From NCBI RefSeq assembly GCF_001541925.1, contig NZ_LQMW01000009.1, forward strand, positions 22,591 through 86,590: a stretch of DNA of 64,000 bases. The letters run 5' to 3'. Of this stretch, positions 9,141 through 17,982 are shown piece by piece. Below the pieces are notes generated by a model, which was given only the letters and a program-made list of their open reading frames with translations, searched no databases and had not been told where the DNA came from. Within the stretch, counting starts at the first letter, position 1; each line of letters starts with the position of its first letter. Source of the stretch: Nitrosopumilus sp. Nsub (GTDB lineage Archaea > Thermoproteota > Nitrososphaeria > Nitrososphaerales > Nitrosopumilaceae). Made by a program: the position numbers and the translations under genes.

Positions 9141-9959
9141 ATGGGAAAAAGTTTTGCAGTAATCGGAGATCCTATCAATCATTCTTTATCACCAATCATA
9201 CACAGTGCAGCATTTAGAGAACTGAATTTAGATTCATCATATATTGGATATAGAATTCCAAAAGGAGAATTAGAAAGTGGAGTTGAAGGACTTAAAAAAA
9301 TCAACATTACTGGATTCAATGTCACCATTCCTCACAAAATTGAAATGATGAAATATTTAGACAAAATGGATGAATCATGCAGCATCATTGGTGCAGTAAA
9401 TACTGTTGTAAATGATGAAGGAATTTTAAAAGGATACAACACAGACATGGAAGGATTTTTGGAACCATTAAAAAAAAGAAATTTTTCAATTCAAGATAAA
9501 AAAATTCTGTTAATTGGAGCAGGAGGGGCAGCAAGAGCCATCATTGCAGGGATGTCTAAAGAAAAAGCAAAAGAAGTAGACATTGCAAACAGAACAACAA
9601 AAAATGCAGAGGAGTTATCAGAATTTGCTACACGGATTGGATTGTCAACAAATGTAAAAAAAATAGAAGAAATCAAAAATTTACAAAATTACGATGCCAT
9701 AATTAATTCAACATCAGTAGGATTAAAAAACGAATCAAGTCCAATTTCATTTGAACAAACAAATGAAAATACGGTGATTTACGATATAGTATATTCACCA
9801 ATGAATACTGATTTCATTAAAAAAGCTAAAGAGAAAAAATTAGATGTTATTTACGGATACGAGATGCTTTTAGGTCAGGCTACTAGAGCATTTGAGATTT
9901 GGCATGGGATGAAAGCACCTTATAATGCGATGAAAAAAGCATTGTTAGGAGGGTTTTGA
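9141..9959 (+). CDS. aroE: shikimate dehydrogenase
   Basis: NADP-dependent reduction of 3-dehydroshikimate to shikimate, 272 residues. The shikimate-binding N-terminus is GDPINHSLSP, the catalytic Lys is in NVTIPHKIEM, and the nucleotide-binding loop is GAGGAARAI with ANRTTKNA after beta-2, where Arg favours NADP. The end has the usual GYEMLLGQA block. Its stop TGA overlaps the ATG of the shikimate kinase gene by one base. A 40-nt gap separates it from aroD. Confidence 0.95.
   Translation: MGKSFAVIGDPINHSLSPIIHSAAFRELNLDSSYIGYRIPKGELESGVEGLKKINITGFNVTIPHKIEMMKYLDKMDESCSIIGAVNTVVNDEGILKGYNTDMEGFLEPLKKRNFSIQDKKILLIGAGGAARAIIAGMSKEKAKEVDIANRTTKNAEELSEFATRIGLSTNVKKIEEIKNLQNYDAIINSTSVGLKNESSPISFEQTNENTVIYDIVYSPMNTDFIKKAKEKKLDVIYGYEMLLGQATRAFEIWHGMKAPYNAMKKALLGGF
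9949..9953 (+). promoter_or_regulatory. Shine-Dalgarno site for the shikimate kinase gene
   Basis: GGAGG lies 5 nt before the ATG at 9959, inside the last codons of aroE. Internal operon genes here use either such sites or overlapping stops, whereas first genes appear leaderless. Confidence 0.6.
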
Positions 9960-10813
9960 TGGCAAAAGTAAAAGCTACTGTACATGGTGCAGTTTCCATA
10001 GTTAGTGCCATAGCAAGTAAAAAAGGGGCAACATTAGGAATATCACTAAAAGTTGAAGCAATTGTAGAGACATCAGAAGGAAAAGGAATCAGCATTCAGT
10101 CTGAAAACAAGAGTCTGAGTTCCCGATTAATCAACAAGACAATTGAAAAAATTGTTTCACAAAAAGATTTAGAAAAAAATAAAATCACAATTACATTAAC
10201 TTCAGAAATTCCAACAGGTTACGGATTAAAAAGTTCTAGTGCAATCTCATCAGTAGTTGCATTAGCATGTGCAAAAATATTCAAACCAAAATTAACAGAC
10301 AAGCAAATTCTGTTAGCAGGAGTTGATGCATCAATTGAAACTAAAATCAGTATTACTGGAGCATATGATGATGCATGTTCATGTTATTACGGAGGATTTA
10401 ATGTAACAGATAATGGAAAGAGAAATCGAAGAAAGTTTGAAAAAATACCATCAAATCTAAATGCAGTTATTTTTATTCCAAAAAATAGAAAGAGAGGAAA
10501 TCTTAAAAAATTAAAAATATTATCATCAATATTTAATAATGCATGGGAATTAGCAAATGAGAAAAAATATTGGGAAGCAATGATAATTAACGGATTAGCC
10601 ACATCCCCTATTCTAAATTCAGATCCTAAAATCATAGTAGATTTAATTGATAAAGGAGCACTTGGAGCATCAGTTTCAGGAAATGGTCCATCTATTGCAG
10701 CAATTGTAAAAAAAGAAAATATTTCTAATGTTAAAAAAATATTTTCAAATTTAGAAGGAAATATCATTGTTTCAAAAATCAATAACAAAAAGGCAGAAGT
10801 ACATGAACTGTAA
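9959..10813 (+). CDS. shikimate kinase, archaeal GHMP type
   Basis: ATP-dependent phosphorylation of shikimate by the GHMP-family enzyme that replaces bacterial AroK in archaea; about 284 residues. The ATP loop is PTGYGLKSSSAISS and a glycine motif GASVSGNGPSIAA lies near the C-terminus. A TTG occurs one codon earlier, but ATG at 9959 is preceded by GGAGG at 9949-9953, one of the few clear Shine-Dalgarno sites here, and overlaps the aroE stop. Confidence 0.93.
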   Translation: MAKVKATVHGAVSIVSAIASKKGATLGISLKVEAIVETSEGKGISIQSENKSLSSRLINKTIEKIVSQKDLEKNKITITLTSEIPTGYGLKSSSAISSVVALACAKIFKPKLTDKQILLAGVDASIETKISITGAYDDACSCYYGGFNVTDNGKRNRRKFEKIPSNLNAVIFIPKNRKRGNLKKLKILSSIFNNAWELANEKKYWEAMIINGLATSPILNSDPKIIVDLIDKGALGASVSGNGPSIAAIVKKENISNVKKIFSNLEGNIIVSKINNKKAEVHEL

Positions 10814-12071
10814 AGTAGAGAAATCAAAAATCAATGGAATCATTGATTGCCCTTCAAACAAAAGTTATACGCATAGAGGAATTTTCCTAGCATCACTTGC
10901 AGGCAAAAACAGTAAAGTAGAGAATATTCTGCTTTCAGCAGATACTAAAGCAACCATTGAAGCATGTAAAAAATTTGGAGCAACTTTAGAAGTAAATGAT
11001 TCAACAGTTATTGTAAAAGAATCTATCAAAATAGGTTCAAAAGTACCAGAAATAAATACTGAAAATTCTGGAACTACCATCAGAATTGCTATTGGAATTG
11101 CAAGTCTATTTTCAGAAGAAATAATTTTGACAGGAGATGATAGTATTCAAAAAAGACCCATGCAACCATTGTTAGATGCATTGACAAGCATTGGTGCCAA
11201 ATGTAATTCAACAGATGGAAAACCTCCAGTAAAAATTAAAGGGAATATTTCAGGAGGAAACATTACAATTCCAGGTAATTTATCAAGTCAATTTATTTCA
11301 TCATTGTTAATTACTGCACCGTTAACAAAAAATGGGATTAATTTAACAGTTGAGGGCGATTTAGTATCAAAACCATATTTAGATGCAACAATTGCAACAA
11401 TGAGAAAATTTGGAGTGTCAGTTCAAACATTAATTCCATACAAAAAATATAACATATCACCACAAATTTATAAAAATACAACATTCAATGTTCCAATTGA
11501 TTTTTCAAGTTTAGCATTACTACTTTCTTTTACTGTGCTCAATGGAGAAGATGTAACAATCAAGGGCAGTATGGGAAATCTACCTCAAGGAGACGAAGCA
11601 TTCATTGACTTTTTAGAACAATTAGGAGTTTCAGTAACAATTAATGAAAATGAAATAAAAATCAAATCACCTGAAAAATTAACAGGAGGAACTTTTGATT
11701 TAAGAAATTCACCAGATCTTCTACCACCATTAGCAATTTTGTCACTAATGTCAACTGAGTCAATTGAAATTGTAAATGTTAAACATGCAAGATTAAAAGA
11801 AACAGATCGAATTTCTATTCTTGCAAGAGAATTACCAAAAATAGGAATTATTGTGGAAGAAAAAGAGGACGGATTGGTTTTGAAATCTTCAGATAACCTT
11901 ACAGGAGCCAAATTAGATTCAGAGAATGATCACAGATTGTTTATGACATTTTGCATTGCAGGAACATATATTGGAAATTGTACAGTAACAGATTCAAAAT
12001 CAGTTGAAGTATCATATCCAAATTTCATAGAAGAAATGAATAGATTAGGTGCAAAAATCGAGACATTATAA
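10803..12071 (+). CDS. aroA: 3-phosphoshikimate 1-carboxyvinyltransferase (EPSP synthase)
   Basis: Transfers enolpyruvate from PEP to shikimate 3-phosphate; sixth step in pathway and operon. About 422 residues from the ATG at 10803, which lies 11 nt inside the kinase gene; an upstream in-frame ATG at 10767 would lie deep in the kinase. Conserved blocks include CPSNKSYTHR at the N-terminus, the NSGTTIR substrate site, GDDSIQKRPMQPL, SSQFISSLL and RLKETDRI near residue 330. All residues of the PEP/S3P site that I can judge are kept. Confidence 0.95.
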   Translation: MNCKVEKSKINGIIDCPSNKSYTHRGIFLASLAGKNSKVENILLSADTKATIEACKKFGATLEVNDSTVIVKESIKIGSKVPEINTENSGTTIRIAIGIASLFSEEIILTGDDSIQKRPMQPLLDALTSIGAKCNSTDGKPPVKIKGNISGGNITIPGNLSSQFISSLLITAPLTKNGINLTVEGDLVSKPYLDATIATMRKFGVSVQTLIPYKKYNISPQIYKNTTFNVPIDFSSLALLLSFTVLNGEDVTIKGSMGNLPQGDEAFIDFLEQLGVSVTINENEIKIKSPEKLTGGTFDLRNSPDLLPPLAILSLMSTESIEIVNVKHARLKETDRISILARELPKIGIIVEEKEDGLVLKSSDNLTGAKLDSENDHRLFMTFCIAGTYIGNCTVTDSKSVEVSYPNFIEEMNRLGAKIETL

Positions 12072-12176
12072 CCATAAATCAAAAAATCACTCTAAAAATC
12101 ACTAAGAAAAGCCCATAATCATAATTTTTACCAAATAAAATAGATTTACAGATAGGGATCAGCAAAAACCACGAGG

Positions 12177-12186
12177 AATTATAAAC
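12177..12186 (+). promoter_or_regulatory. TATA element before chorismate synthase
   Basis: AATTATAAAC lies about 24 nt before the GTG at 12205, in the only sizeable gap (12072-12204) of the aro cluster. It suggests a second, leaderless promoter for aroC, the mutase-aminotransferase fusion and prephenate dehydrogenase. Nothing else was seen in that gap. Confidence 0.5.
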
Positions 12187-12204
12187 ATCACTTAACTAGA
12201 TAAT

Positions 12205-13302
12205 GTGTTGCCGGGAAGTTCTATTGGTCAGCGTCTTGTTTTGACAAGTTTTGGTGAAAGTCATGGAAGATCAATTGGTGCAGTTTTAGACGGATGTCCT
12301 GCAGGATTAGAAATTGATGAAAAAGAAATCCAAGAAATGCTTGATTTAAGAAAACCAGGTCAGAATATTATTTCAACCCAAAGAAAAGAAGGAGATGTAG
12401 TAGAAATTGTATCAGGAGTTTTTAGAGGATTTACAACGGGTGCACCAATTACTATGTTAATTTGGAATGCAGATCAAAAATCAAAAGATTATGAAAACTT
12501 GAAAACAAAATTAAGACCAGGTCATTCAGATTATCCTGCAATGATGAAATATAATCAATTTAATGATCACAGAGGAGGCGGCAGATTTTCAGGAAGATTA
12601 ACGGCAACACATGTGATGGGAGGAGCAATAGCAAGAAAATTACTTGATATAACATTAGGAATTAAAATTAATTCATTCACATCGCAAATAGGAAAAGTCA
12701 AGATGGAAAAAGAATTCAATGAAAAAATGTCAAAATTAATTTATAAAAATGAAGTAAGATGTCCTGAAGAAAAAACAGCTGAAAAAATGAGAGAGTCAAT
12801 TCTAAGTGCAAAGAAAAAAGGAGATTCTCTAGGAGGAATTATTGAATCAATTACAACAAATGTTCCAGTTGGATTAGGAGAACCAATTTTTAATTCACTA
12901 GAATCAGATTTAAGCAAAGCAATTTTTTCAATCCCATCAGTTAAAGGAATAGAATTTGGGTCAGGATTTAGAGGTTCAGAATTATTTGGTTCAAAAAATA
13001 ACGATTTGTATGCAATGAAAAGAGGAAAAGTTGTAACAAAAACAAATAACTCAGGAGGAATCTTAGGTGGAATTTCTAATGGAATGCCAATTACAATGAG
13101 AATTGCATTTAAACCAGCATCATCCATTGCTCAGAAACAAAATACAGTAGATATCAAAAATAAGAAGAATGTAGTTTTACAAGTAAAAGGCAGACATGAT
13201 CCTTGTGTGGTTCCTAGAGCGGCACCAGTTGTCGATTCATTAGTAGCTCTAACTATTGCAGATCATGCACTTATCACAGGTGCAATCAAACCAAGTTTAT
13301 AA
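12205..13302 (+). CDS. aroC: chorismate synthase
   Basis: FMN-dependent 1,4-elimination giving chorismate, the seventh step. The 365-residue protein has SFGESHGRSIGAVLDGCP at the start, PGHSDYPAMMKY, DHRGGGRFSGR and the C-terminal KGRHDPCVVPRAAPV. It starts with GTG at 12205; AATTATAAAC at 12177-12186, about 24 nt upstream, is a likely TATA box, so this gene has its own promoter after a 133-nt gap from aroA. Confidence 0.96.
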   Translation: MLPGSSIGQRLVLTSFGESHGRSIGAVLDGCPAGLEIDEKEIQEMLDLRKPGQNIISTQRKEGDVVEIVSGVFRGFTTGAPITMLIWNADQKSKDYENLKTKLRPGHSDYPAMMKYNQFNDHRGGGRFSGRLTATHVMGGAIARKLLDITLGIKINSFTSQIGKVKMEKEFNEKMSKLIYKNEVRCPEEKTAEKMRESILSAKKKGDSLGGIIESITTNVPVGLGEPIFNSLESDLSKAIFSIPSVKGIEFGSGFRGSELFGSKNNDLYAMKRGKVVTKTNNSGGILGGISNGMPITMRIAFKPASSIAQKQNTVDIKNKKNVVLQVKGRHDPCVVPRAAPVVDSLVALTIADHALITGAIKPSL

Positions 13303-13306
13303 AAAA

Positions 13307-14677
13307 ATGTCAGACATTAATGAACTTCGGAATGAAATGGATGCAGTAACATTAGAAATGATCAATTTACTGAAAACTAGAACAGATATTGCAAAACAAA
13401 TTGGAGAAGTCAAAAAAAGTATTGGAAAAGGAATTGCAGATGAAGAACGTGAAGAGAATTTACGTAAAAAAATTATGAAAGTCACTCAAGAAATAGGATT
13501 AGATGAGACATTAGCAGCAAAATTTTTGAATTTCTTATTAAATGAATCAATCAAAGTTCAATCAAAAAATAAGCAAACACATCTTTCAATATTTTTAAAA
13601 GCAAAATCATTAGAACAAGAAGGGAAAAAAATTGTCCATATGGAAGTAGGAGAACCAGATTTTACTCCTCCAGAAATTGTCAAAAAATCATTATCAGAAG
13701 TTTTTGATGAAGGATTTATGAAATATGGTCAAGCACGAGGGATGCCAAAATTCAGAGAAGCACTTGCAAAATATGTTTCACAAAAGTTCAATGCAGAAAT
13801 AACACAAGAAAACATCATTGTTAGCCCAGGTGCAAGATTTTCAATTTTTTCAGCAATCACCACATTACTAAATCCAGGCGATGAAATGATTGTAATAGAA
13901 CCAGCATGGCCAGCATACAAAGATTGTGCATTAAATTCAGGAATTAAAATTAGAACAATTAATACAACATTAGAGAAAAAATGGGAACCTTCAATCGAAG
14001 AAATAAAAAATACAATTAATTCAAATACAAAAATGATTGTTCTCAATTATCCAAATAATCCAACAGGAAAAATATTACCAGAAAAATTGCAAGATGCCAT
14101 CATAGACTTAGCAAAAGAAAATAACCTCTATGTTTTAAGTGATGAAATTTATTCGCAATATGCAAAAACTAATTGGAAAAGCATTCTGAGTTACAATTAT
14201 GAAAAAAGCATAATTACACAATCATTTTCCAAATCACATGCAATGACAGGTTTCAGGATTGGTTATGCAATTACATCTAAAGAAATAATAGAAAAAATGG
14301 TCAAATTGGAAGCACTTTGTTTAACAAATGTATCTGAACCAATTCAATATGTTGCCATGAAAGCATTAGAATCAGACACATCAAATAATTCAAAATTAAT
14401 TCAAAATAGATTGGATAAATTATCAGATAAAGCAAAAGAAATGGGACTAGAATTTATGATTCCAGATGGAGCAATGTACATTTTTGCAAAAATTAATCAA
14501 AAAGACTTTGATGGAGTTGAATTTGCCAATAATTCATTAGAAAAAGGTCTAGCAGTAGCACCAGGAGAGGGTTTTGGCAATTATAAGAATTTTATCAGAA
14601 TATCAGCATGTCAAGATGAGAAAACACTAATGGAAGGAATGCATATACTAGGCAATATCATGAGTGAAAAACAGTGA
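13307..14677 (+). CDS. chorismate mutase-aminotransferase fusion
   Basis: 456 residues in two domains. Residues 1-90 are an AroQ-type helical chorismate mutase (ELRNEMDAVTLEMINLLKTR, then IGEVKK). Residues 93-456 are a class I/II PLP aminotransferase with VEVGEPDFTPP, NYPNNPTGK, SDEIYSQY and the PLP lysine in SFSKSHAMTG. The mutase makes prephenate, so the transferase half probably acts on prephenate or on phenylpyruvate/4-hydroxyphenylpyruvate. ATG at 13307 is chosen because the upstream ATG at 13256 lies inside aroC. Its end overlaps the GTG of prephenate dehydrogenase. Confidence 0.92.
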   Translation: MSDINELRNEMDAVTLEMINLLKTRTDIAKQIGEVKKSIGKGIADEEREENLRKKIMKVTQEIGLDETLAAKFLNFLLNESIKVQSKNKQTHLSIFLKAKSLEQEGKKIVHMEVGEPDFTPPEIVKKSLSEVFDEGFMKYGQARGMPKFREALAKYVSQKFNAEITQENIIVSPGARFSIFSAITTLLNPGDEMIVIEPAWPAYKDCALNSGIKIRTINTTLEKKWEPSIEEIKNTINSNTKMIVLNYPNNPTGKILPEKLQDAIIDLAKENNLYVLSDEIYSQYAKTNWKSILSYNYEKSIITQSFSKSHAMTGFRIGYAITSKEIIEKMVKLEALCLTNVSEPIQYVAMKALESDTSNNSKLIQNRLDKLSDKAKEMGLEFMIPDGAMYIFAKINQKDFDGVEFANNSLEKGLAVAPGEGFGNYKNFIRISACQDEKTLMEGMHILGNIMSEKQ

Positions 14678-15525
14678 AAAAATTAACAGTAATTGGTGCA
14701 GGAGGGCAAATGGGCCGATGGTTTACAAAGTATTTTGCAGATTCAGATTTTGAGGTTACAGGATTTGATACTGAAACTAAAAGTTTTGGTAAAAATGTAT
14801 TAGTTTCAGAATCATTAGTAGGCGCAATTCTAAAAACAGATTACGTAGTATTATGTACACCAACTAGAAGAACACCAGAAATTATCAGATTAATTGCAAA
14901 AGAAATGAAAAAAGGAACATATCTAATTGAAATTTCGTCAGAGAAATCAAAAGTTGTTTCATCATTATCAAAAATGCCAGATAAAATCAATCCAATTTGT
15001 ATTCATCCTATGTTTGGTCCAGGAATTAAAACTATAAAGAATCAAAATATTATTTCAGTTCCAATTAAGGATGCAAAAAAAGAATTAACTGTAGCTAAAA
15101 CATTATTTGAAGGAGCAAATTTTGTAACAATAGATGCAATTGAACATGATAAAAAAATTGCAGTGATTTTAGGATTAACACATCTTATGAATTTAGTTTT
15201 TGCAAATATAATTTCCAAAGATGAAAAAATGTTATTGACAGAAAAAATGTCTGGTACTACATTTAGAGTACAAAAAACATTAGCAGAAAGCATCATGACA
15301 GAAACTCCAGAATTAATTGAAACAATTATTGCAAATCCAGAAATTAGAAGAGTAGCTGAAGAATTATGGAAAGATATAGGTAGATTACTTACATCAGTTC
15401 AAGAATCAAAAACAGAAGAAGTAATAGAATATATTAAAAATTGTCAAGAGAGACTTTCAAAACATACTGACCTTGATGAGTCATATAAGAAACTCTCAAA
15501 GATGGTCAAATCTGTTGAAAAATAA
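14674..15525 (+). CDS. tyrA: prephenate dehydrogenase
   Basis: NAD(P)-dependent oxidative decarboxylation in tyrosine synthesis. The 283-residue protein has the dinucleotide loop GAGGQMGRW at the N-terminus, CTPTRRTPEI, the IHPMFGPG substrate motif and ILGLTHLMNL, all typical of TyrA. GTG at 14674 overlaps the stop of the fusion gene by 4 bp, so it is probably translationally coupled. Arogenate specificity cannot be excluded. A prephenate dehydratase gene is not seen nearby. Confidence 0.93.
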   Translation: MKKLTVIGAGGQMGRWFTKYFADSDFEVTGFDTETKSFGKNVLVSESLVGAILKTDYVVLCTPTRRTPEIIRLIAKEMKKGTYLIEISSEKSKVVSSLSKMPDKINPICIHPMFGPGIKTIKNQNIISVPIKDAKKELTVAKTLFEGANFVTIDAIEHDKKIAVILGLTHLMNLVFANIISKDEKMLLTEKMSGTTFRVQKTLAESIMTETPELIETIIANPEIRRVAEELWKDIGRLLTSVQESKTEEVIEYIKNCQERLSKHTDLDESYKKLSKMVKSVEK

Positions 15526-15528
15526 GGA

Positions 15529-15933
15529 ATGCGTTCAACACGAATAGTTACATCTTTTTTAAAAAAGTCTGATCAAATTTTAATTCTAAAAAGAAGTCAA
15601 AAAGTAAGATCAATGAAAGGCCTATGGTCAGGAGTTAGCGGTATGATTGAAAATAATGAAGTCCCACTAGATAGAGCAAAAATTGAAATTTTTGAAGAAG
15701 TAGGAATGAAAGAAAATAAAATCATCCTCATCAAAGAATCAGAAAAAATAATAATTTCTTCCCCACAATACAAAAATCACGAATGGGAAATTTTTCCATT
15801 TTTATTTGAAACAGAAAAAGAAAAAATTAAACTAAATTGGGAAAATTCAGATTTTAAATGGATTTTGCCTAAAGAATTAAAGAATTATGAAACAGTTCCT
15901 AGTCTTGAAAAAATATTACTCAATTTGCTTTAA
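15529..15933 (+). CDS. Nudix hydrolase with altered Nudix box
   Basis: A 134-residue protein with the Nudix fold, starting 3 nt after tyrA. The Nudix box GX5EX7REUXEEXGU reads GMIENNE, then VPLDRAK, then IEIFEEVGM: the invariant Arg is Ile while the metal-binding glutamates remain. Nudix enzymes hydrolyse nucleoside diphosphate derivatives; the substrate is unknown. It closes the aro transcription unit and converges with thiC, overlapping its end by 18 bp. Confidence 0.85.
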   Translation: MRSTRIVTSFLKKSDQILILKRSQKVRSMKGLWSGVSGMIENNEVPLDRAKIEIFEEVGMKENKIILIKESEKIIISSPQYKNHEWEIFPFLFETEKEKIKLNWENSDFKWILPKELKNYETVPSLEKILLNLL

Positions 15934-17244
15934 ATTTTCATTTTCTTTTTCATATTTTTTTTGTTGAGGCAACATCATGTAAACACATGCACCACCACAC
16001 ATAGTACAAGGCACATTATTTCCAGGATGTTGACCAGTTCTGCCATGGATTTTTGCGGCTTCCTCTGGATCAATAGATAAAGCAAGTTGTTTTTCCCAAT
16101 CTAATGTTCGTCTAGCTTCAGTCATTTCCATATCCCATTTAATGGCTTTATCTCGCATTTTTACAAGATCACCAGCATGAGCTGCAATTCGGTATGCAAT
16201 CAATCCAGATTTTACTTCTTCAGCATTTGGTAATGCCAAATGTTCAGAAGGAGTAAGATAACACAATAAATCTACACCTTCACTTGCTGAAACTGCTGCA
16301 CCAATTGCACTTGCTATATGATCATGTCCAGACGCAATATCAGTAACTAAAGGACCAAGAACATAGTAAGGGACATCACCAATAAGAGATTTTGCCAATT
16401 TAACATTTGCAGCAACTTCATTCAATGGAACATGTCCTGGTCCTTCAACCATGACCTGAACATCATTTTCATGTGCTCTTTTTGTTAATTGAGAAATATT
16501 GATCATTTCTTGTACTTGTAATTCATCATGAGAATCCAATATAGAGCCAGGTCTTAGTGCATCACCAAGACTGAAAGTAACATCATATTTTTTGGCAATT
16601 TCCAGTAGATAGTCGTAATGAGTCAAGTAAGGATTTTCTTTATCATGTTTTAACATCCATGCAGCAGTAATTGTTCCACCCTTACTTACAACTCCACCAT
16701 ATCTTTGAACTTTCAGAATTCTTTTAGCAATATCTTTTGTTATTCCACAATGAATTGTGGTATAATCGACTCCATCTTTAGCATTATTTTCAAAAGCATT
16801 AAGATAATCATCTTCAGTTAAATTAAGAGGATTTTTATGAACTTCAACGCCGTAATTATATGCCTCATAAATTGGAACAGTTCCAAAAGTAATAGGTGCA
16901 ACATCTAAAAGGGAACGTCTAATTTCTTTTACATCTCCACCATCACTAAGATCCATCATAGTATCAGCATGATATTTTATGGCAACTTTGGCTTTTTCAA
17001 TTTCTTCATCCAAATTTACATTTAGAGTAGAAGTTCCAATATTGACATTGACTTTAGTTTTCATTCCTTTACCAATTCCAACATTATGGATTTTTTGAGG
17101 CCGAACATTGTTACTTGGAATAATAATTGAACCTCTAGCAATTTTTGGAATCAACCAGTCAAGTGAAACATCTTCATCTTTTGCAACTTGTTTCATTTCA
17201 TCAGTTGCAATTCCACGACGTGCAGAAGTCATTTGAGTTGCCAT
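15916..17244 (-). CDS. thiC: phosphomethylpyrimidine (HMP-P) synthase
   Basis: Radical SAM enzyme that rearranges aminoimidazole ribotide to the thiamine pyrimidine; 442 residues, the shorter archaeal length. Conserved blocks include LSDGGD, TIHCGIT, ALRPGS, VEGPGHVPL, YVLGPLVTD and DHIASAIGAA. The C-terminal cluster site is CTMCGGACVY, which is CX2CX3C rather than the CX2CX4C of bacterial enzymes. A TATA-like TTTAAATC at about 17263-17270 lies 23 nt before the ATG, so the mRNA looks leaderless and leaves no room for a TPP riboswitch. Confidence 0.95.
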   Translation of the reverse strand: MATQMTSARRGIATDEMKQVAKDEDVSLDWLIPKIARGSIIIPSNNVRPQKIHNVGIGKGMKTKVNVNIGTSTLNVNLDEEIEKAKVAIKYHADTMMDLSDGGDVKEIRRSLLDVAPITFGTVPIYEAYNYGVEVHKNPLNLTEDDYLNAFENNAKDGVDYTTIHCGITKDIAKRILKVQRYGGVVSKGGTITAAWMLKHDKENPYLTHYDYLLEIAKKYDVTFSLGDALRPGSILDSHDELQVQEMINISQLTKRAHENDVQVMVEGPGHVPLNEVAANVKLAKSLIGDVPYYVLGPLVTDIASGHDHIASAIGAAVSASEGVDLLCYLTPSEHLALPNAEEVKSGLIAYRIAAHAGDLVKMRDKAIKWDMEMTEARRTLDWEKQLALSIDPEEAAKIHGRTGQHPGNNVPCTMCGGACVYMMLPQQKKYEKENENLKQIE

Positions 17245-17370
17245 GTATCAATCTAGTTTTTACCTGATTTAAACAATCGTGAGAAAAAGAGATTATTTTG
17301 ATCGTATTATGGGTTAGCATCATATTAATAAAAATTTCATGTTTAAATTCAAAATACACCTAATAATTTT

Positions 17371-17469
17371 ATGAAAATGATTAGAGAGTGCATGTATTGT
17401 GGAAAAGAATTTCACAGTATGAGAGATGAATTTTGCTCATTCGAATGTGTTACGCAATCCACATCATAA
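17371..17469 (+). CDS. 32-residue zinc-knuckle miniprotein
   Basis: ATG at 17371 opens a 32-codon frame with CMYCGKEF and later CSFEC, an arrangement CX2C-X13-CX3C that could form one zinc ribbon or treble-clef knuckle. TTTAAAT at 17342-17348 sits 26 nt before the ATG, the position for a leaderless archaeal promoter. The stop at 17469 abuts the stop of the convergent gene at 17470. Function unknown; DNA or RNA binding is only a guess. The four ordered cysteines in a frame this short plus the promoter are the evidence for coding. Confidence 0.65.
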   Translation: MKMIRECMYCGKEFHSMRDEFCSFECVTQSTS

Positions 17470-17694
17470 TCAGAATAAATTCAAATTCTTTTCTATAATT
17501 GATTTTTCATCTCGTATTTGATGAATTCTTTGCATAATAGGCTCAATTATGCGTTCCAAATCACTGGAATTGGAAAAATTTTGTCGAATTTCAAGAATTC
17601 GTTGAATTAATTCAATTTCAGCAGAAATCAAAGATTTGTAATCATCAAATTGTTGTAGAGTTGATTGTGAAAGGTTTTTTTCTGAATCAGTCAT
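17470..17694 (-). CDS. small coiled-coil protein
   Basis: About 74 residues from the ATG at 17694, which forms an ATGA overlap with the upstream stop; a longer start at 17709 is possible. The sequence is Leu/Ile/Glu/Gln rich with heptad-like periodicity from residue 20 to the end, suggesting a helical hairpin or coiled coil. No family is recognised. It is coupled to the zinc-ribbon gene just upstream, so the two products probably act together. Confidence 0.65.
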   Translation of the reverse strand: MTDSEKNLSQSTLQQFDDYKSLISAEIELIQRILEIRQNFSNSSDLERIIEPIMQRIHQIRDEKSIIEKNLNLF

Positions 17695-17882
17695 CTTGGT
17701 GGACTCCAACTTTCTTCTATTTCATCATCAATATTGTGAGAAACAAAATATTTTTTTCCACATTTAAAACACTGCCAAAGAAATTTTCCGTTATTTTTTT
17801 CCTGATATTGCATAGGAAGTAAGCAATTTGTACACTGTAATTGATCTGGAATACGATCATCAACCATTGGAATTTTACTCAT
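17691..17882 (-). CDS. small zinc-ribbon protein
   Basis: 63 residues with two Cys pairs, CTNC near residue 17 and CFKC near 38, the four-Cys pattern of a zinc ribbon. The C-terminus is acidic and ends in ESWSPPR. No catalytic residues are seen. It overlaps the coiled-coil gene by 4 bp (ATGA). Function unknown; such ribbons are common in archaeal nucleic-acid or protein adaptor proteins. Confidence 0.72.
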   Translation of the reverse strand: MSKIPMVDDRIPDQLQCTNCLLPMQYQEKNNGKFLWQCFKCGKKYFVSHNIDDEIEESWSPPR

Positions 17883-17982
17883 ATAATAAAAAAATTATTC
17901 AAGTATAAAATAGATAAGTTGATTTAAAATCAAAAATTATTCATAGAGAAAAATAGATTAGTGTTAAAAATTAGTAAATGAT

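Noticed and set aside
10387..10827. 146-codon antisense frame inside the shikimate kinase gene
   Set aside because: No motif, no promoter, and the sense gene is unambiguous.
17245..17370. TPP riboswitch upstream of thiC
   Set aside because: The TATA box is about 23 nt from the ATG, leaving no leader, and no thi-box core was seen.
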